From: CAYSLC01 sp964431545
Lineage (GTDB): Bacteria > Desulfobacterota > Desulfobacteria > Desulfobacterales > JAABSP01
NCBI GenBank assembly: GCA_964431545.1
Contig: CAYSLC010000256.1
Location: forward strand, 1 to 6,963
DNA: 6,963 nucleotides
Direction of reading: 5' to 3'
Part shown: positions 1 to 6,318 of the stretch, in pieces
How the letters are laid out: each line of letters begins with the position of its first letter
How positions within the stretch are numbered: position 1 is the first letter of the stretch
The notes under the pieces: generated by a model
What the model was told of the DNA's origin: nothing
The model's input: the letters and a program-made list of their open reading frames with translations, nothing else
Database searches by the model: none
Made by a program: the position numbers and the translations under genes

Positions 1-4
1 AAGG

Positions 5-301
5 ATGACACTGACGAAAGCCAAGATCGTCGAAAATGTGTATGAGGAATTGGATCTGCCCAGGAAACGCTGCGTCGAGATCGTCGAGTCTCTCCTCGAA
101 CTGATGAAACAGTCGCTGGAGAGTGGAGAAGACGTCCTGATCAGCGGGTTCGGCAAGTTCACGGTCAAGGAGAAGAGTGCCCGCCGGGGAAGAAATCCGG
201 CCACCGGCGAAGATTTGATTCTGGATCCAAGACGGGTGGTCACCTTTAAATGCTCCGGAAGCCTTCGGGACCGGATCAACCATCAGAGAGGCAAATCGTA
301 A
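5..301 (+). CDS. ihfA: Integration host factor alpha subunit (HU/IHF family DNA-binding protein)
   Basis: Small nucleoid protein of 98 residues. In this family an alpha and a beta chain form a dimer that inserts two beta-arms into the minor groove and bends DNA sharply, helping recombination, replication and sigma-54 transcription. The N-terminal LTKAKIVENVYEEL helix, the central ISGFGKF turn, the RRGRNPATGE beta-arm tip with its intercalating proline, and the following RRVVTFK strand are all present, and the length is normal. LTKA at the start and RRVVTF after the arm favour alpha over beta or HU. The ATG at 5 gives the canonical N-terminus. Only AAGG is visible before it, so the rest of the ribosome binding site lies outside the window. 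The stop codon overlaps the next start codon (TAATG). The family call is firm; alpha versus another HU-like paralogue is less so. Confidence 0.9.
   Translation: MTLTKAKIVENVYEELDLPRKRCVEIVESLLELMKQSLESGEDVLISGFGKFTVKEKSARRGRNPATGEDLILDPRRVVTFKCSGSLRDRINHQRGKS
286..291 (+). promoter_or_regulatory. Ribosome binding site for the winged-helix gene
   Basis: GAGAGG lies nine bases before the ATG at 301, inside the last codons of ihfA. It supports 301 over the upstream in-frame ATG at 250, which would add 17 residues read out of frame through ihfA. Confidence 0.6.
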
Positions 302-846
302 TGGAAAAAACGACACTGACGCAGAATGAAATCGTCATCCATCAGTTGATGGCGGGCGATTCCCTGACATCCAAAGACATCGCCGAAAAAGTGAATCAGG
401 AGAACGGCGTTGATATGGGGATCCGGGAAGTCTCCACCATCATGAACAAACTCAACAAGACCGACCTGGGCCATTTCATCAAGAAAAAGCGCAAAGGCCG
501 GGCGTTCGTCTACGGGATCGTGGAGGAAGCCAAATACCTAACCCCGGATGAGGCCTATGGACTGTCCCTGAAGATCGGGAAGAATCGGTACCCGCTGGAC
601 CAGGCTCTGGAAGATCATCCAGAACTGAAAAAATACGTGAAAAAGACCCGGAAAAAATCCGCTAAAAAAGAGAACAAAACACCGACCGCTTCCCGGAAGG
701 CGGCGTCGACCGATCGGTCGGTACCGGCGACCGCCGATATGGTGAATGGAAGCGTAGAGGAGATACTGAAGGGACTCCTGAAGATGATGGGCGGGGGTAC
801 GGACTTCAACGTCCATCTGAATGTGACGGTGCGCTTCGAAAAATAG
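301..846 (+). CDS. Small winged-helix protein with lysine-rich linker, function unknown
   Basis: A 181-residue protein I do not recognise by name. Residues 8-70 look like a winged helix: helix pairs (NEIVIHQLMAG, LTSKDIAEKVN), a recognition-helix-like VSTIMNKLNK, and a basic wing ending KGRAFVYGI, similar in style to BlaI/MarR-type repressor folds. Residues 70-110 follow with no recognised motif. Residues 111-145 are rich in K, R, S, T and A, and read as a flexible DNA- or RNA-contacting tail. A short hydrophobic C-terminus (EEILKGLLKMMGG, then an alternating strand NVHLNVTVRF) could be an oligomerisation element. It shares the TAATG junction with ihfA, so the two are almost surely co-transcribed and translationally coupled. 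It may be a chromosomal architecture or regulatory partner, which is inference. No membrane or secretion signal is seen. Confidence 0.85.
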   Translation: MEKTTLTQNEIVIHQLMAGDSLTSKDIAEKVNQENGVDMGIREVSTIMNKLNKTDLGHFIKKKRKGRAFVYGIVEEAKYLTPDEAYGLSLKIGKNRYPLDQALEDHPELKKYVKKTRKKSAKKENKTPTASRKAASTDRSVPATADMVNGSVEEILKGLLKMMGGGTDFNVHLNVTVRFEK

Positions 847-1063
847 GCAGGATTCCGTTCGGTACGGTTTCCCCTGACCGATCTCATCCCCACGTCCCGC
901 CAGCGATTCCAAGGGGGAGCGGTCCATCCGCTCACCTGGATTCGCCCCGGATGACGCCGCGACAATTCCCCGACCCCGGCCCGGGGGACGGAACCTTCTA
1001 TCGCTCTGTCCGCCCATCCTTCGATCCGATCGTCCCCGATCCACAATCCGATCCCCTGAAATT

Positions 1064-1086
1064 GCCGGCCGCACCCGGCGGCCGGC
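1064..1086. other. Perfect 9-bp GC-rich inverted repeat with 5-base loop
   Basis: GCCGGCCGC at 1064-1072 is the exact reverse complement of GCGGCCGGC at 1078-1086, with ACCCG as loop. It would form a very stable hairpin on either strand. There is no T tract on the plus side, so it may end transcripts from the ihfA operon only imprecisely, or stop 3' decay. Confidence 0.5.
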
Positions 1087-1135
1087 GCCTGTCTACGAAA
1101 CGAGCAGAGGCCAATGGAAGGGGGCACGATATCCC

Positions 1136-1179
1136 TTGACAGCGCGGTTTTGTGGATGGTAGGTTCTTATCAATATAAG
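1136..1179 (+). promoter_or_regulatory. Candidate promoter(s) of the IclR-family gene
   Basis: Two overlapping readings are possible. A perfect -35 TTGACA at 1136-1141 is followed after 18 bases by a poor -10 (TAGGTT, 1160-1165). Alternatively a good -10 TATAAG at 1174-1179 has a weak TTGTGG 18 bases upstream at 1150-1155. The second would start transcripts near 1186, exactly where an inverted repeat begins. Sequence alone does not decide between them. Confidence 0.4.
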
Positions 1180-1181
1180 GA

Positions 1182-2012
1182 ATGCTGTTCCACAATACGG
1201 AACAATTAGCCGGGACCGGCGATGCTGTAAGCTTCTCGCCGCGCCCTTCGAATCCGGGGATGAAATCGCTAAACAGAGCACTGGACATCATGGAGCGGAT
1301 CGCTGACCACCGGGGGATCGGGATCAGGGAACTGTCGCAGGTCTCCGGCCTGCCCCCGGCCACGACCCACCGGATCGTCGCGACGCTGGCCCATCGCGGG
1401 TATCTGGACAAAGACGGCCGGACCCACCAGTACACGCTGTCTCCGAAATTCCTGATTCTCGGCGAGAAGGTGCAGGGGCAGTTCGATATTGTCGCCATCG
1501 CCCGGCCCTTTCTCGAAACCCTGATGGCCGAAACCCGGGAAAATGCGAACCTGTGCATCCGCGATGCCCACAACGTGATCTATATCGACCACGTGGGCAG
1601 CCCGGACCATAACCTCCAGATCTTCACCAAGTTGGGCGGATCAGCGCCGCTGTATGCTTCCGGTGTCGGCAAGGTGTTTCTGAGCGGATTCACCGAGCCG
1701 GAGTTCCAGCGATATGTCACGGCGGTGGACCTGAAACCCTTTACCTCCCATACCCTCACGAGCGACCGGCAGCTGGCCGGTGAGATCCGCCATATTCGGG
1801 AAAAGGGATATGCCGTGGACAATCAGGAAAAGGAGTTAGGGGTCCGGTGTGTGGCGGCCCCGGTGTTCAATCACAGCAACAGTATGCAAGCCGCCATATC
1901 CGTTTCCGGCCCTGTTCAGCGCATCATCACCAAACGGCTGCCGATCCTGGGGAAAACCGTGGTCAGGATCGCCCGTCAACTGTCGGCGGCAATGGGCCAT
2001 ACACCCGCGTGA
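1182..2012 (+). CDS. IclR-family transcriptional regulator
   Basis: Homodimeric or tetrameric DNA-binding regulator of a catabolic gene set; this family senses small organic acids, sugars or aromatic metabolites. Numbered from 1182 (276 residues): residues 27-85 form the winged helix (KSLNRALDIMERIA, then GIRELSQVSGLPPATTHRIV as the helix-turn-helix), and residues 95-270 the GAF-like effector domain, with the family's LYASGVGKVFL and EKELGVRCVAAPVF segments and a closing ISVSGP. The start is uncertain. ATG at 1182 has AAGGA touching it, and the first 26 residues look unlike the family. ATG at 1260 gives 250 residues beginning at the conserved MKSLNRALDI but also lacks a good ribosome site. 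An inverted repeat at 1186-1204 and a -10-like box just before it favour 1260; the longest frame is given here. The binding-protein gene follows on the same strand after 60 bases, which suggests it controls that cluster. Confidence 0.9.
   Translation: MLFHNTEQLAGTGDAVSFSPRPSNPGMKSLNRALDIMERIADHRGIGIRELSQVSGLPPATTHRIVATLAHRGYLDKDGRTHQYTLSPKFLILGEKVQGQFDIVAIARPFLETLMAETRENANLCIRDAHNVIYIDHVGSPDHNLQIFTKLGGSAPLYASGVGKVFLSGFTEPEFQRYVTAVDLKPFTSHTLTSDRQLAGEIRHIREKGYAVDNQEKELGVRCVAAPVFNHSNSMQAAISVSGPVQRIITKRLPILGKTVVRIARQLSAAMGHTPA
1186..1204. promoter_or_regulatory. Candidate operator at the iclR promoter
   Basis: TGTTCC at 1186-1191 and GGAACA at 1199-1204 are perfect inverted arms around a 7-base centre. 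The site starts seven bases after the TATAAG box, so a bound protein would cover the predicted start of transcription, as expected for an autorepressor. IclR-family proteins bind short imperfect palindromes of similar size; assignment to this protein is inference. Confidence 0.5.
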
Positions 2013-2041
2013 GCGGCCGGTCGAACCCGACCCGATGCCGC
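2013..2041 (+). other. Two-part hairpin directly after the iclR stop codon
   Basis: GCGGC (2013-2017) can pair with GCCGC (2037-2041), and inside it GGTCG (2019-2023) with CGACC (2028-2032) around an AACC loop. It ends 20 bases before the next ribosome binding site. There is no T run, so it is more likely an RNA-stability or processing element than a terminator. Confidence 0.35.
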
Positions 2042-2060
2042 CGACGCACACCCATAACCG

Positions 2061-2068
2061 AAGGGGGA
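2061..2068 (+). promoter_or_regulatory. Ribosome binding site of the solute-binding protein gene
   Basis: AAGGGGGA ends four bases before the ATG at 2073 and fixes that start, which also gives a complete twin-arginine signal peptide. Confidence 0.6.
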
Positions 2069-2072
2069 TACC

Positions 2073-3662
2073 ATGTCGGAACTGGAAACGTTGGAACGTT
2101 TGTTCAAAGCAGGGAAACTGTCGCGACGCGAGTTTCTGTCCCGTACCGCGGCCCTGGGACTGGCTGCGGCCACCTCGCCGCTGTGGGGGCCCGGCGTCGT
2201 TCGTGCCGCCGTGCCCAAACGGGGCGGACATCTGAAAATCGGCAGCAGCGGCGGGTCGACCACCGACAGTCTCGACCCGGCGACCCTGCCGGCCACCATG
2301 CCTCAGCACGTGTTTCACATCCTGATGAACAATCTTGTGGAAATCGGCCCCGACATGCGGCCGGTCCCGACCCTGGCGGAGAGCGTGGAACCGTCCGCCG
2401 ATGCCGCCACGTGGGTCTTCAAACTCCGGAAGGGCGTCGAGTTCCACAACGGGAAATCCCTGGACGCCGAGGACGTGCTCTACACGCTGGGCTATCACAT
2501 GGGAGAGGAATCGAAATCCCCGGCAAAATCCACGCTGGCCTCGGTGGCGGACATCAAAGCCGATGGAAAGCACGCCGTTGTTTTCACGCTCAAGGAGGGC
2601 AATGCGGACTTTCCCTTCCTGCTGTGCGACTACCGAATGGGCATTCTGCCGGCGGGCACGACCCGCAAGGATTTTGCCAAGGGCATCGGCACCGGCCCCT
2701 TTACCCTGGCCCAATACGAACCCGGCGTCCGGTTTAAGGGCGAGCGAAACCCCAACTATTTCAAGGAGGGGATGCCCTATTTCGATTCGGTGGAAATTCT
2801 CGGGATCGCGGACACCAATGCCCGCACCAATGCCCTGAAAACCGGTGAAATTCACATCATGAACCAGTGCGATGTGAAGACCTATCACCTGCTGTCGAGG
2901 CTGCCGGGCATCGATGCCCTGAGCGTGGCCGGGGCCATGCATTACACCATGCCCATGCGTTGCGACACGCCGCCTTTTGACAACAACGACGTCCGCCTGG
3001 GGCTGAAGCATGCGGTGGACCGGGAACAACTCCTGGAGATCATTCTGCGGGGGTATGGCTCCCTGGGCAATGACCATCCCAATCCGACCTTTAACCGGTA
3101 CTACGCCGAGGACCTGGAACAGCGGACCTACGATCCGGAAAAGGCCAGGTTTTATCTCAAAAAAGCCGGCATGCTGGGGGAGACCTTCCAATTGCATGCC
3201 GCCGACGCCGCCTTTACCGGGGCCGTGGACGCTGCGGTCCTTTACGCCGAACATGCGGCCAAGGCCGGCATCAACATCAAGGTCGTTCGGGAGCCCAACG
3301 ACGGCTACTGGTCCAATGTCTGGATGAAAAAGCCCTGGTGCATGAGTTATTGGGGCGGCCGCCCGTCCGAAGACTGGTTTTTCAGCCTGGCCTATGCCGC
3401 GGACGCCAGTTGGAACGAAACCTTCTGGAAAAACGAACGGTTCAACAAACTGTTGAAGGCCGCCCGGGCGGAACTCGATGAAGCGAAGCGCCGGGAGATG
3501 TACGTGGAAATGCAGCGCCTGATCCGGGACGAGGGGGGCGCCGTCATTCCGTTGTTCATCAATTATCTGCACGCGGCCAGCGATAAACTCGGGCACAGCA
3601 AAGTGGCCTCCGTGTACGAATTCGACAATTTCCGCATTGCGGAACGCTGGTGGTTTCAATAG
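2073..3662 (+). CDS. Tat-exported ABC transporter solute-binding protein, family 5 (dipeptide/oligopeptide/nickel type)
   Basis: Periplasmic binding protein of 529 residues that would deliver a ligand to an ABC importer. The N-terminus is a twin-arginine signal: SRREFL with R18-R19, a hydrophobic stretch TAALGLAAATS, and a likely cleavage near VVRAA (residue 45-46). The mature part shows SBP_bac_5 features: an opening GGHLKIG strand, the TWVFKLRKGVEFHNG block with FHNGKSLDAEDV around 124-135, GTGPFTLAQYEPG, a hinge region near AVDREQLLEIILRG, YDPEKARFYLKKAG, and the late SYWGGRPSEDWFFS stretch. The length is normal. Family 5 members bind peptides, nickel, opines, sugars or other amines, so the ligand cannot be named. 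It follows the IclR gene, but the next gene is an aminotransferase rather than the usual two permeases and two ATPases. Export already folded by Tat is known for some of these proteins. Confidence 0.93.
   Translation: MSELETLERLFKAGKLSRREFLSRTAALGLAAATSPLWGPGVVRAAVPKRGGHLKIGSSGGSTTDSLDPATLPATMPQHVFHILMNNLVEIGPDMRPVPTLAESVEPSADAATWVFKLRKGVEFHNGKSLDAEDVLYTLGYHMGEESKSPAKSTLASVADIKADGKHAVVFTLKEGNADFPFLLCDYRMGILPAGTTRKDFAKGIGTGPFTLAQYEPGVRFKGERNPNYFKEGMPYFDSVEILGIADTNARTNALKTGEIHIMNQCDVKTYHLLSRLPGIDALSVAGAMHYTMPMRCDTPPFDNNDVRLGLKHAVDREQLLEIILRGYGSLGNDHPNPTFNRYYAEDLEQRTYDPEKARFYLKKAGMLGETFQLHAADAAFTGAVDAAVLYAEHAAKAGINIKVVREPNDGYWSNVWMKKPWCMSYWGGRPSEDWFFSLAYAADASWNETFWKNERFNKLLKAARAELDEAKRREMYVEMQRLIRDEGGAVIPLFINYLHAASDKLGHSKVASVYEFDNFRIAERWWFQ
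3630..3644. promoter_or_regulatory. Second TTCC-N7-GGAA palindrome, candidate operator
   Basis: A perfect 15-base palindrome (TTCCGCA, central T, TGCGGAA) in the last codons of the binding-protein gene, 165 bases before the aminotransferase start. It matches the 1188-1202 site at 12 of 15 positions, including both TTCC and GGAA ends. It encodes FRIAE, so chance is possible. No clear promoter boxes are seen beside it. Confidence 0.35.
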
Positions 3663-3668
3663 GCCGGT

Positions 3669-3751
3669 CCGGTATTCCAGCGGCGTTCAGACGACCGGTG
3701 GTCCGCCGGGCCCTGGGGGGGGCCGTGGCGGACCCATGGATCGGAATCCGG
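3669..3751 (+). other. Nested intergenic hairpin between binding-protein and aminotransferase genes
   Basis: The core is a perfect 8-bp stem, GGTCCGCC (3700-3707) with GGCGGACC (3727-3734), topped by a 5-bp stem GGCCC (3709-3713) with GGGCC (3720-3724) and a G-rich loop. An outer arm, CCGGTATTCC (3669-3678) with GGAATCCGG (3743-3751), pairs with one bulged base. No T run follows, so it is not a standard terminator. Stable structures just after binding-protein genes commonly protect that part of the message so the binding protein is made in excess; that role is inferred here. Confidence 0.55.
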
Positions 3752-3797
3752 CGCGGGTCGGCAGGACCGACCCCCTGAGCGCGTATCCAAAAAATGA

Positions 3798-3804
3798 AAA
3801 GGAA
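3798..3804 (+). promoter_or_regulatory. Ribosome binding site that sets the aminotransferase start
   Basis: AAAGGAA lies four bases before the ATG at 3809. It would fall inside the coding region if the ATG at 3794 were used, so 3809 is preferred. Confidence 0.6.
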
Positions 3805-3808
3805 CCCA

Positions 3809-4910
3809 ATGATCATGGAAAATCTACTCGACGGCATTGAAGAAATCCTCCTCATGGGGCCCGGGCCCTCCTGCGTCCACGACCGCGTCTATGCGGCGCT
3901 CGGAAAAAAGACCCTGGGCCATCTCGACCCCTACTTCATCCGGATCATGGACGCCATCAAGGCGGATCTCCGGACCCTGCTCAACACCGGGAACACTTTG
4001 ACGATCCCCATGTCCGGCACCGGGTCCGCCGGCATGGAAGCGTGTTTTGTCAACCTCATCGAAAAAGGCGACCCGGTGCTCATCCTTGTCAACGGGGTGT
4101 TCGGCACCCGGATGCAGGATGTGGCCGAACGCCTGGGCGCCGATGTCGACACCGTGACGTTTGAATGGGGCCAGCCCGTGACGGTCGACCGGGTACAGGC
4201 CCAGGTCGCCAAAAAGCCCTACAAGATCGTCGCCGTCGTCCACGCCGAGACCTCCACCGGCGTGAAAAATCCCGTGGAAGAGATCGGCGCACTGCTCAAG
4301 GGGTCTGACACGATCTATCTCGTGGACACCGTCACCAGCCTCGGGGGCCTGGACATCCAGGTGGACGATTGGGGCATCGATGCCCTTTACAGCGGCACCC
4401 AGAAATGCCTCTCCTGTCCCCCCGGACTGGCCCCGCTCTCCTTTTCGGACAAAGCGGTCAAAGCCCTGGAGAATCGAAAAACCAAGGTGCCCAACTGGTA
4501 CCTGGACCTGACCCTGATCATGCAGTACTGGAAAGGGGCCACCCGGGCCTACCATCACACTGCTCCCATCAACATGCATTACGGTTTGTATCAGGCCCTC
4601 CGGCTGATCCTGGAAGAGGGGCCCGACAAGGTGTATGAGCGGCACATGACCTGCCACAAGGCCCTGGTCAGCGGACTCGAAGAACTGGGGCTCTCCATGC
4701 TCGTGGCCCCCGACAGCCGGCTCCCCATGCTCAATTCCGTCAATGTGCCGGATGGCGTGGATGAAGCCCCCGTCCGCCGCGCACTGCTCACGGAACACCA
4801 CATCGAGATCGGGGCCGGACTGGGCCCGCTGGCCGGAAAAATCTGGCGCATTGGCCTCATGGGGCATACCGCGCGGCAGGAGAATGTGGAGCGGTTGCTG
4901 GGGGCGTTGA
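3809..4910 (+). CDS. Class V PLP aminotransferase, alanine/serine-glyoxylate type (3' end lost in gap)
   Basis: Cytoplasmic pyridoxal-phosphate enzyme that moves an amino group from alanine, serine or a similar donor to glyoxylate or pyruvate. Visible, numbered from 3809: LLMGPGPS (14-21), the phosphate-binding SGTGSAGMEA (69-78), HAETSTGV, the Asp that pairs with the PLP ring (D173 in LVDTVTSLGG), the Schiff-base lysine K199 in SGTQKCLSCPPG, the YHHTAPI segment, and the substrate-carboxylate arginine R347 in IWRIGLMG. All key residues are intact. It resembles eukaryotic AGT (AGXT) throughout. The 367 visible codons lack roughly the last 10-25 residues. If the gap length were right, the frame would close at 5030-5032, overlapping the next start as ATGA. 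Alternatives in the same fold are ureidoglycine-glyoxylate aminotransferase (PucG) or a phosphonate-type transaminase; the class is sure, the substrate is not. Confidence 0.92.
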
Positions 4911-5010
4911 NNNNNNNNNNNNNNNNNNNNNNNNNNNNNNNNNNNNNNNNNNNNNNNNNNNNNNNNNNNNNNNNNNNNNNNNNNNNNNNNNNNNNNNNNN
5001 NNNNNNNNNN
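4911..5010. other. Assembly gap of 100 N
   Basis: Exactly 100 unresolved bases, the conventional placeholder for a gap of unknown size. It hides the C-terminus of the aminotransferase and possibly more. Any reading frame drawn across it is arbitrary. After the gap two frames stop at once (5025-5027 and 5030-5032), while the third is the flavoprotein frame. Confidence 0.98.
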
Positions 5011-5028
5011 CGGGATGCGGCAAGTGAA

Positions 5029-6306
5029 ATGAAAACCGTGCGGGAATCGGTCGATGTGATGGTCGCCGGTGGGGGCACCGCCGGGCATGTGGCGGCGCTG
5101 CAGGCCGCCCGGGCCGGCGTGCGGGTTGCCGTCATCGAGGCGGGGAGCATGCTGGGCGGGACGATGACCGCCGGCGGGGTCGCCATGCCCAACCATTTTT
5201 TCAGCAAACAGGGGCCGGTGGTCCAGGGGATCGGGTGGGAGTTGTACGTGCGGTCCAGGGAAGTGGAAGGGCTGCCCGTGCCGGATTATCGCCGCCGACG
5301 GCCGGTGGAGACCCCCGGGTATTACAGTTACATCAATGGGCCGATTTATTCGGCCCTGGCGGAAGCGGAAGCCATCAACGCCGGTGTGAAGCTGCACTAC
5401 CATGAATTCATCGCCGGGGTGACCGGCAACGGCAACGAGTGGGAGACCGTCTCTTTGGGGCGGGGCATTCGGCGGATCACCCGGGCCCGGGAGATCGTCG
5501 ACTGCACCGGCGACTGCGATGTGGTGAGATGTTTAGGGCTTCCGGTGCTGCGGGACGACACCCGCCAGCCGGGGGCCTACCAATACAAAATCGAAGGGAT
5601 CGCGCACGAACAGATCTGGGAAAAGGAGGTACAGGCGCTTTACGAGGAAGCCATGGCGGCCGGCGTTTTGGAAAAGGGCGATTTCGCCTATCCCAATCTG
5701 CTGCCCTTCAAAAGCTTCCTGGATGCGGGCGGCCACAATGCCACCCATGTCTACGGGGCGGACAGTTCCGATGCCGACGGGCAAACCCGCCTCAACATCG
5801 AGGGCCGGGAGCGGATGCTGCGGATGTTCCGGTTTCTCCGGTCGACGATCCCCGGCTGCGAGCGGGCGGTCCTGGCATTCATGGCCCCCCACGGCCTGGC
5901 CCGGGAAACCTATCGGGCCCGGGGGGAATATGTCGTCTCCAGGGAGGATTTCTTGCAGGCCACCGATTTTGAGGACAAGGTCTGCAACGCCTTCAACTAC
6001 ATCGACATGCACAGCGAAACGACGGGATGTGAACTGGTGTTCCATGAAGATGAGGGATTGCTGCCCAAGGTCCCCTTCCGGGCCCTGATTCCCGAAAAAA
6101 GTTCCCGGATCATTGTCGCGGGCCGCATCGTATCGGCCGAACGCATGGCCCTGGCGGGCATCCGGGCCCAGTGCACCTGCATGGCCATGGGGCAGGCCGC
6201 GGGCGCAGCGGCGGCCCTGGCGGTGAAAATAGGGCGGCCGTCCCGGGAAGTGGCCGCAGCGGATGTCGTGTCGCTGACAAGGGAGCATGGGGCAGCCGCG
6301 GTGTGA
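5029..6306 (+). CDS. FAD-dependent oxidoreductase (FAD_oxidored family)
   Basis: Flavoprotein of 425 residues with an N-terminal Rossmann fold: G14-x-G16-x-x-G19 in VAGGGTAGH, the ribose-binding E37 in VIEAGSMLGG, and the following TMTAGGVA loop. Residues 155-164 (EIVDCTGDCD) are the second FAD contact typical of the family. The C-terminus (about 357-400) has RIIVAGRIVSAERMALAGIR and then CTCMAMGQAAGAAAALA, the closing FAD-binding helix; C382 and C384 sit near the flavin in this alignment. These enzymes oxidise varied small molecules, and the substrate is not readable. The ATG at 5029 gives a normal N-terminus, although the frame stays open back to the gap and no strong ribosome site is visible, so an earlier start in the gap is possible. 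It is probably in the same transcript as the aminotransferase and may oxidise the same compound or its product. It ends 12 bases from a related gene on the other strand. Confidence 0.9.
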   Translation: MKTVRESVDVMVAGGGTAGHVAALQAARAGVRVAVIEAGSMLGGTMTAGGVAMPNHFFSKQGPVVQGIGWELYVRSREVEGLPVPDYRRRRPVETPGYYSYINGPIYSALAEAEAINAGVKLHYHEFIAGVTGNGNEWETVSLGRGIRRITRAREIVDCTGDCDVVRCLGLPVLRDDTRQPGAYQYKIEGIAHEQIWEKEVQALYEEAMAAGVLEKGDFAYPNLLPFKSFLDAGGHNATHVYGADSSDADGQTRLNIEGRERMLRMFRFLRSTIPGCERAVLAFMAPHGLARETYRARGEYVVSREDFLQATDFEDKVCNAFNYIDMHSETTGCELVFHEDEGLLPKVPFRALIPEKSSRIIVAGRIVSAERMALAGIRAQCTCMAMGQAAGAAAALAVKIGRPSREVAAADVVSLTREHGAAAV

Positions 6307-6318
6307 TCGTCTCCCTCC

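Larger units (their letters stand above)
847..1181. other. Gene-free region of 335 bases with GC-rich hairpins
   Basis: No credible gene: the small open frames here are proline- and arginine-rich with no ribosome binding site. It holds inverted repeats at 917-922/928-933 (GAGCGG/CCGCTC), 974-978/982-986 (CCCCG/CGGGG) and the stronger pair at 1064-1086. ATCCGATC occurs twice, at 1024 and 1046, 22 bases apart. None of the hairpins is followed by a T run, so no classical intrinsic terminator can be named for the ihfA operon. The right end carries a candidate promoter for the IclR gene. Confidence 0.6.

Noticed and set aside
250..300. An upstream start for the winged-helix gene
   Set aside because: It would overlap ihfA by 52 bases, whereas 301 has a ribosome binding site and a TAATG junction.
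538..1127. Two minus-strand frames over the end of the winged-helix gene and the spacer
   Set aside because: Arginine-, glycine- and proline-rich translations with no motif; they overlap a real gene.
951..1139. A 62-codon plus-strand frame in the spacer
   Set aside because: Low-complexity proline/arginine composition, no ribosome binding site, and it covers the hairpin region.
1169..1181. TATCAATATAAGG as an IHF site
   Set aside because: The ATCAA half fits, but the TTR half of the consensus is missing.
2442..2455. TTCC-N6-GGAA sequence inside the binding-protein gene
   Set aside because: The spacing differs by one base from the two candidate operators, the inner bases are not symmetric, and it encodes the conserved FHNGK motif of the family.
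1836..3659. A 607-codon open frame on the minus strand
   Set aside because: It lies opposite the clearly coding binding-protein gene, its translation has no recognisable domain, and long antisense frames are common in GC-rich genes.
3824..5023. A minus-strand frame of about 400 codons opposite the aminotransferase
   Set aside because: It is antisense to an obvious enzyme and runs through the N gap, so part of it is not sequence at all.
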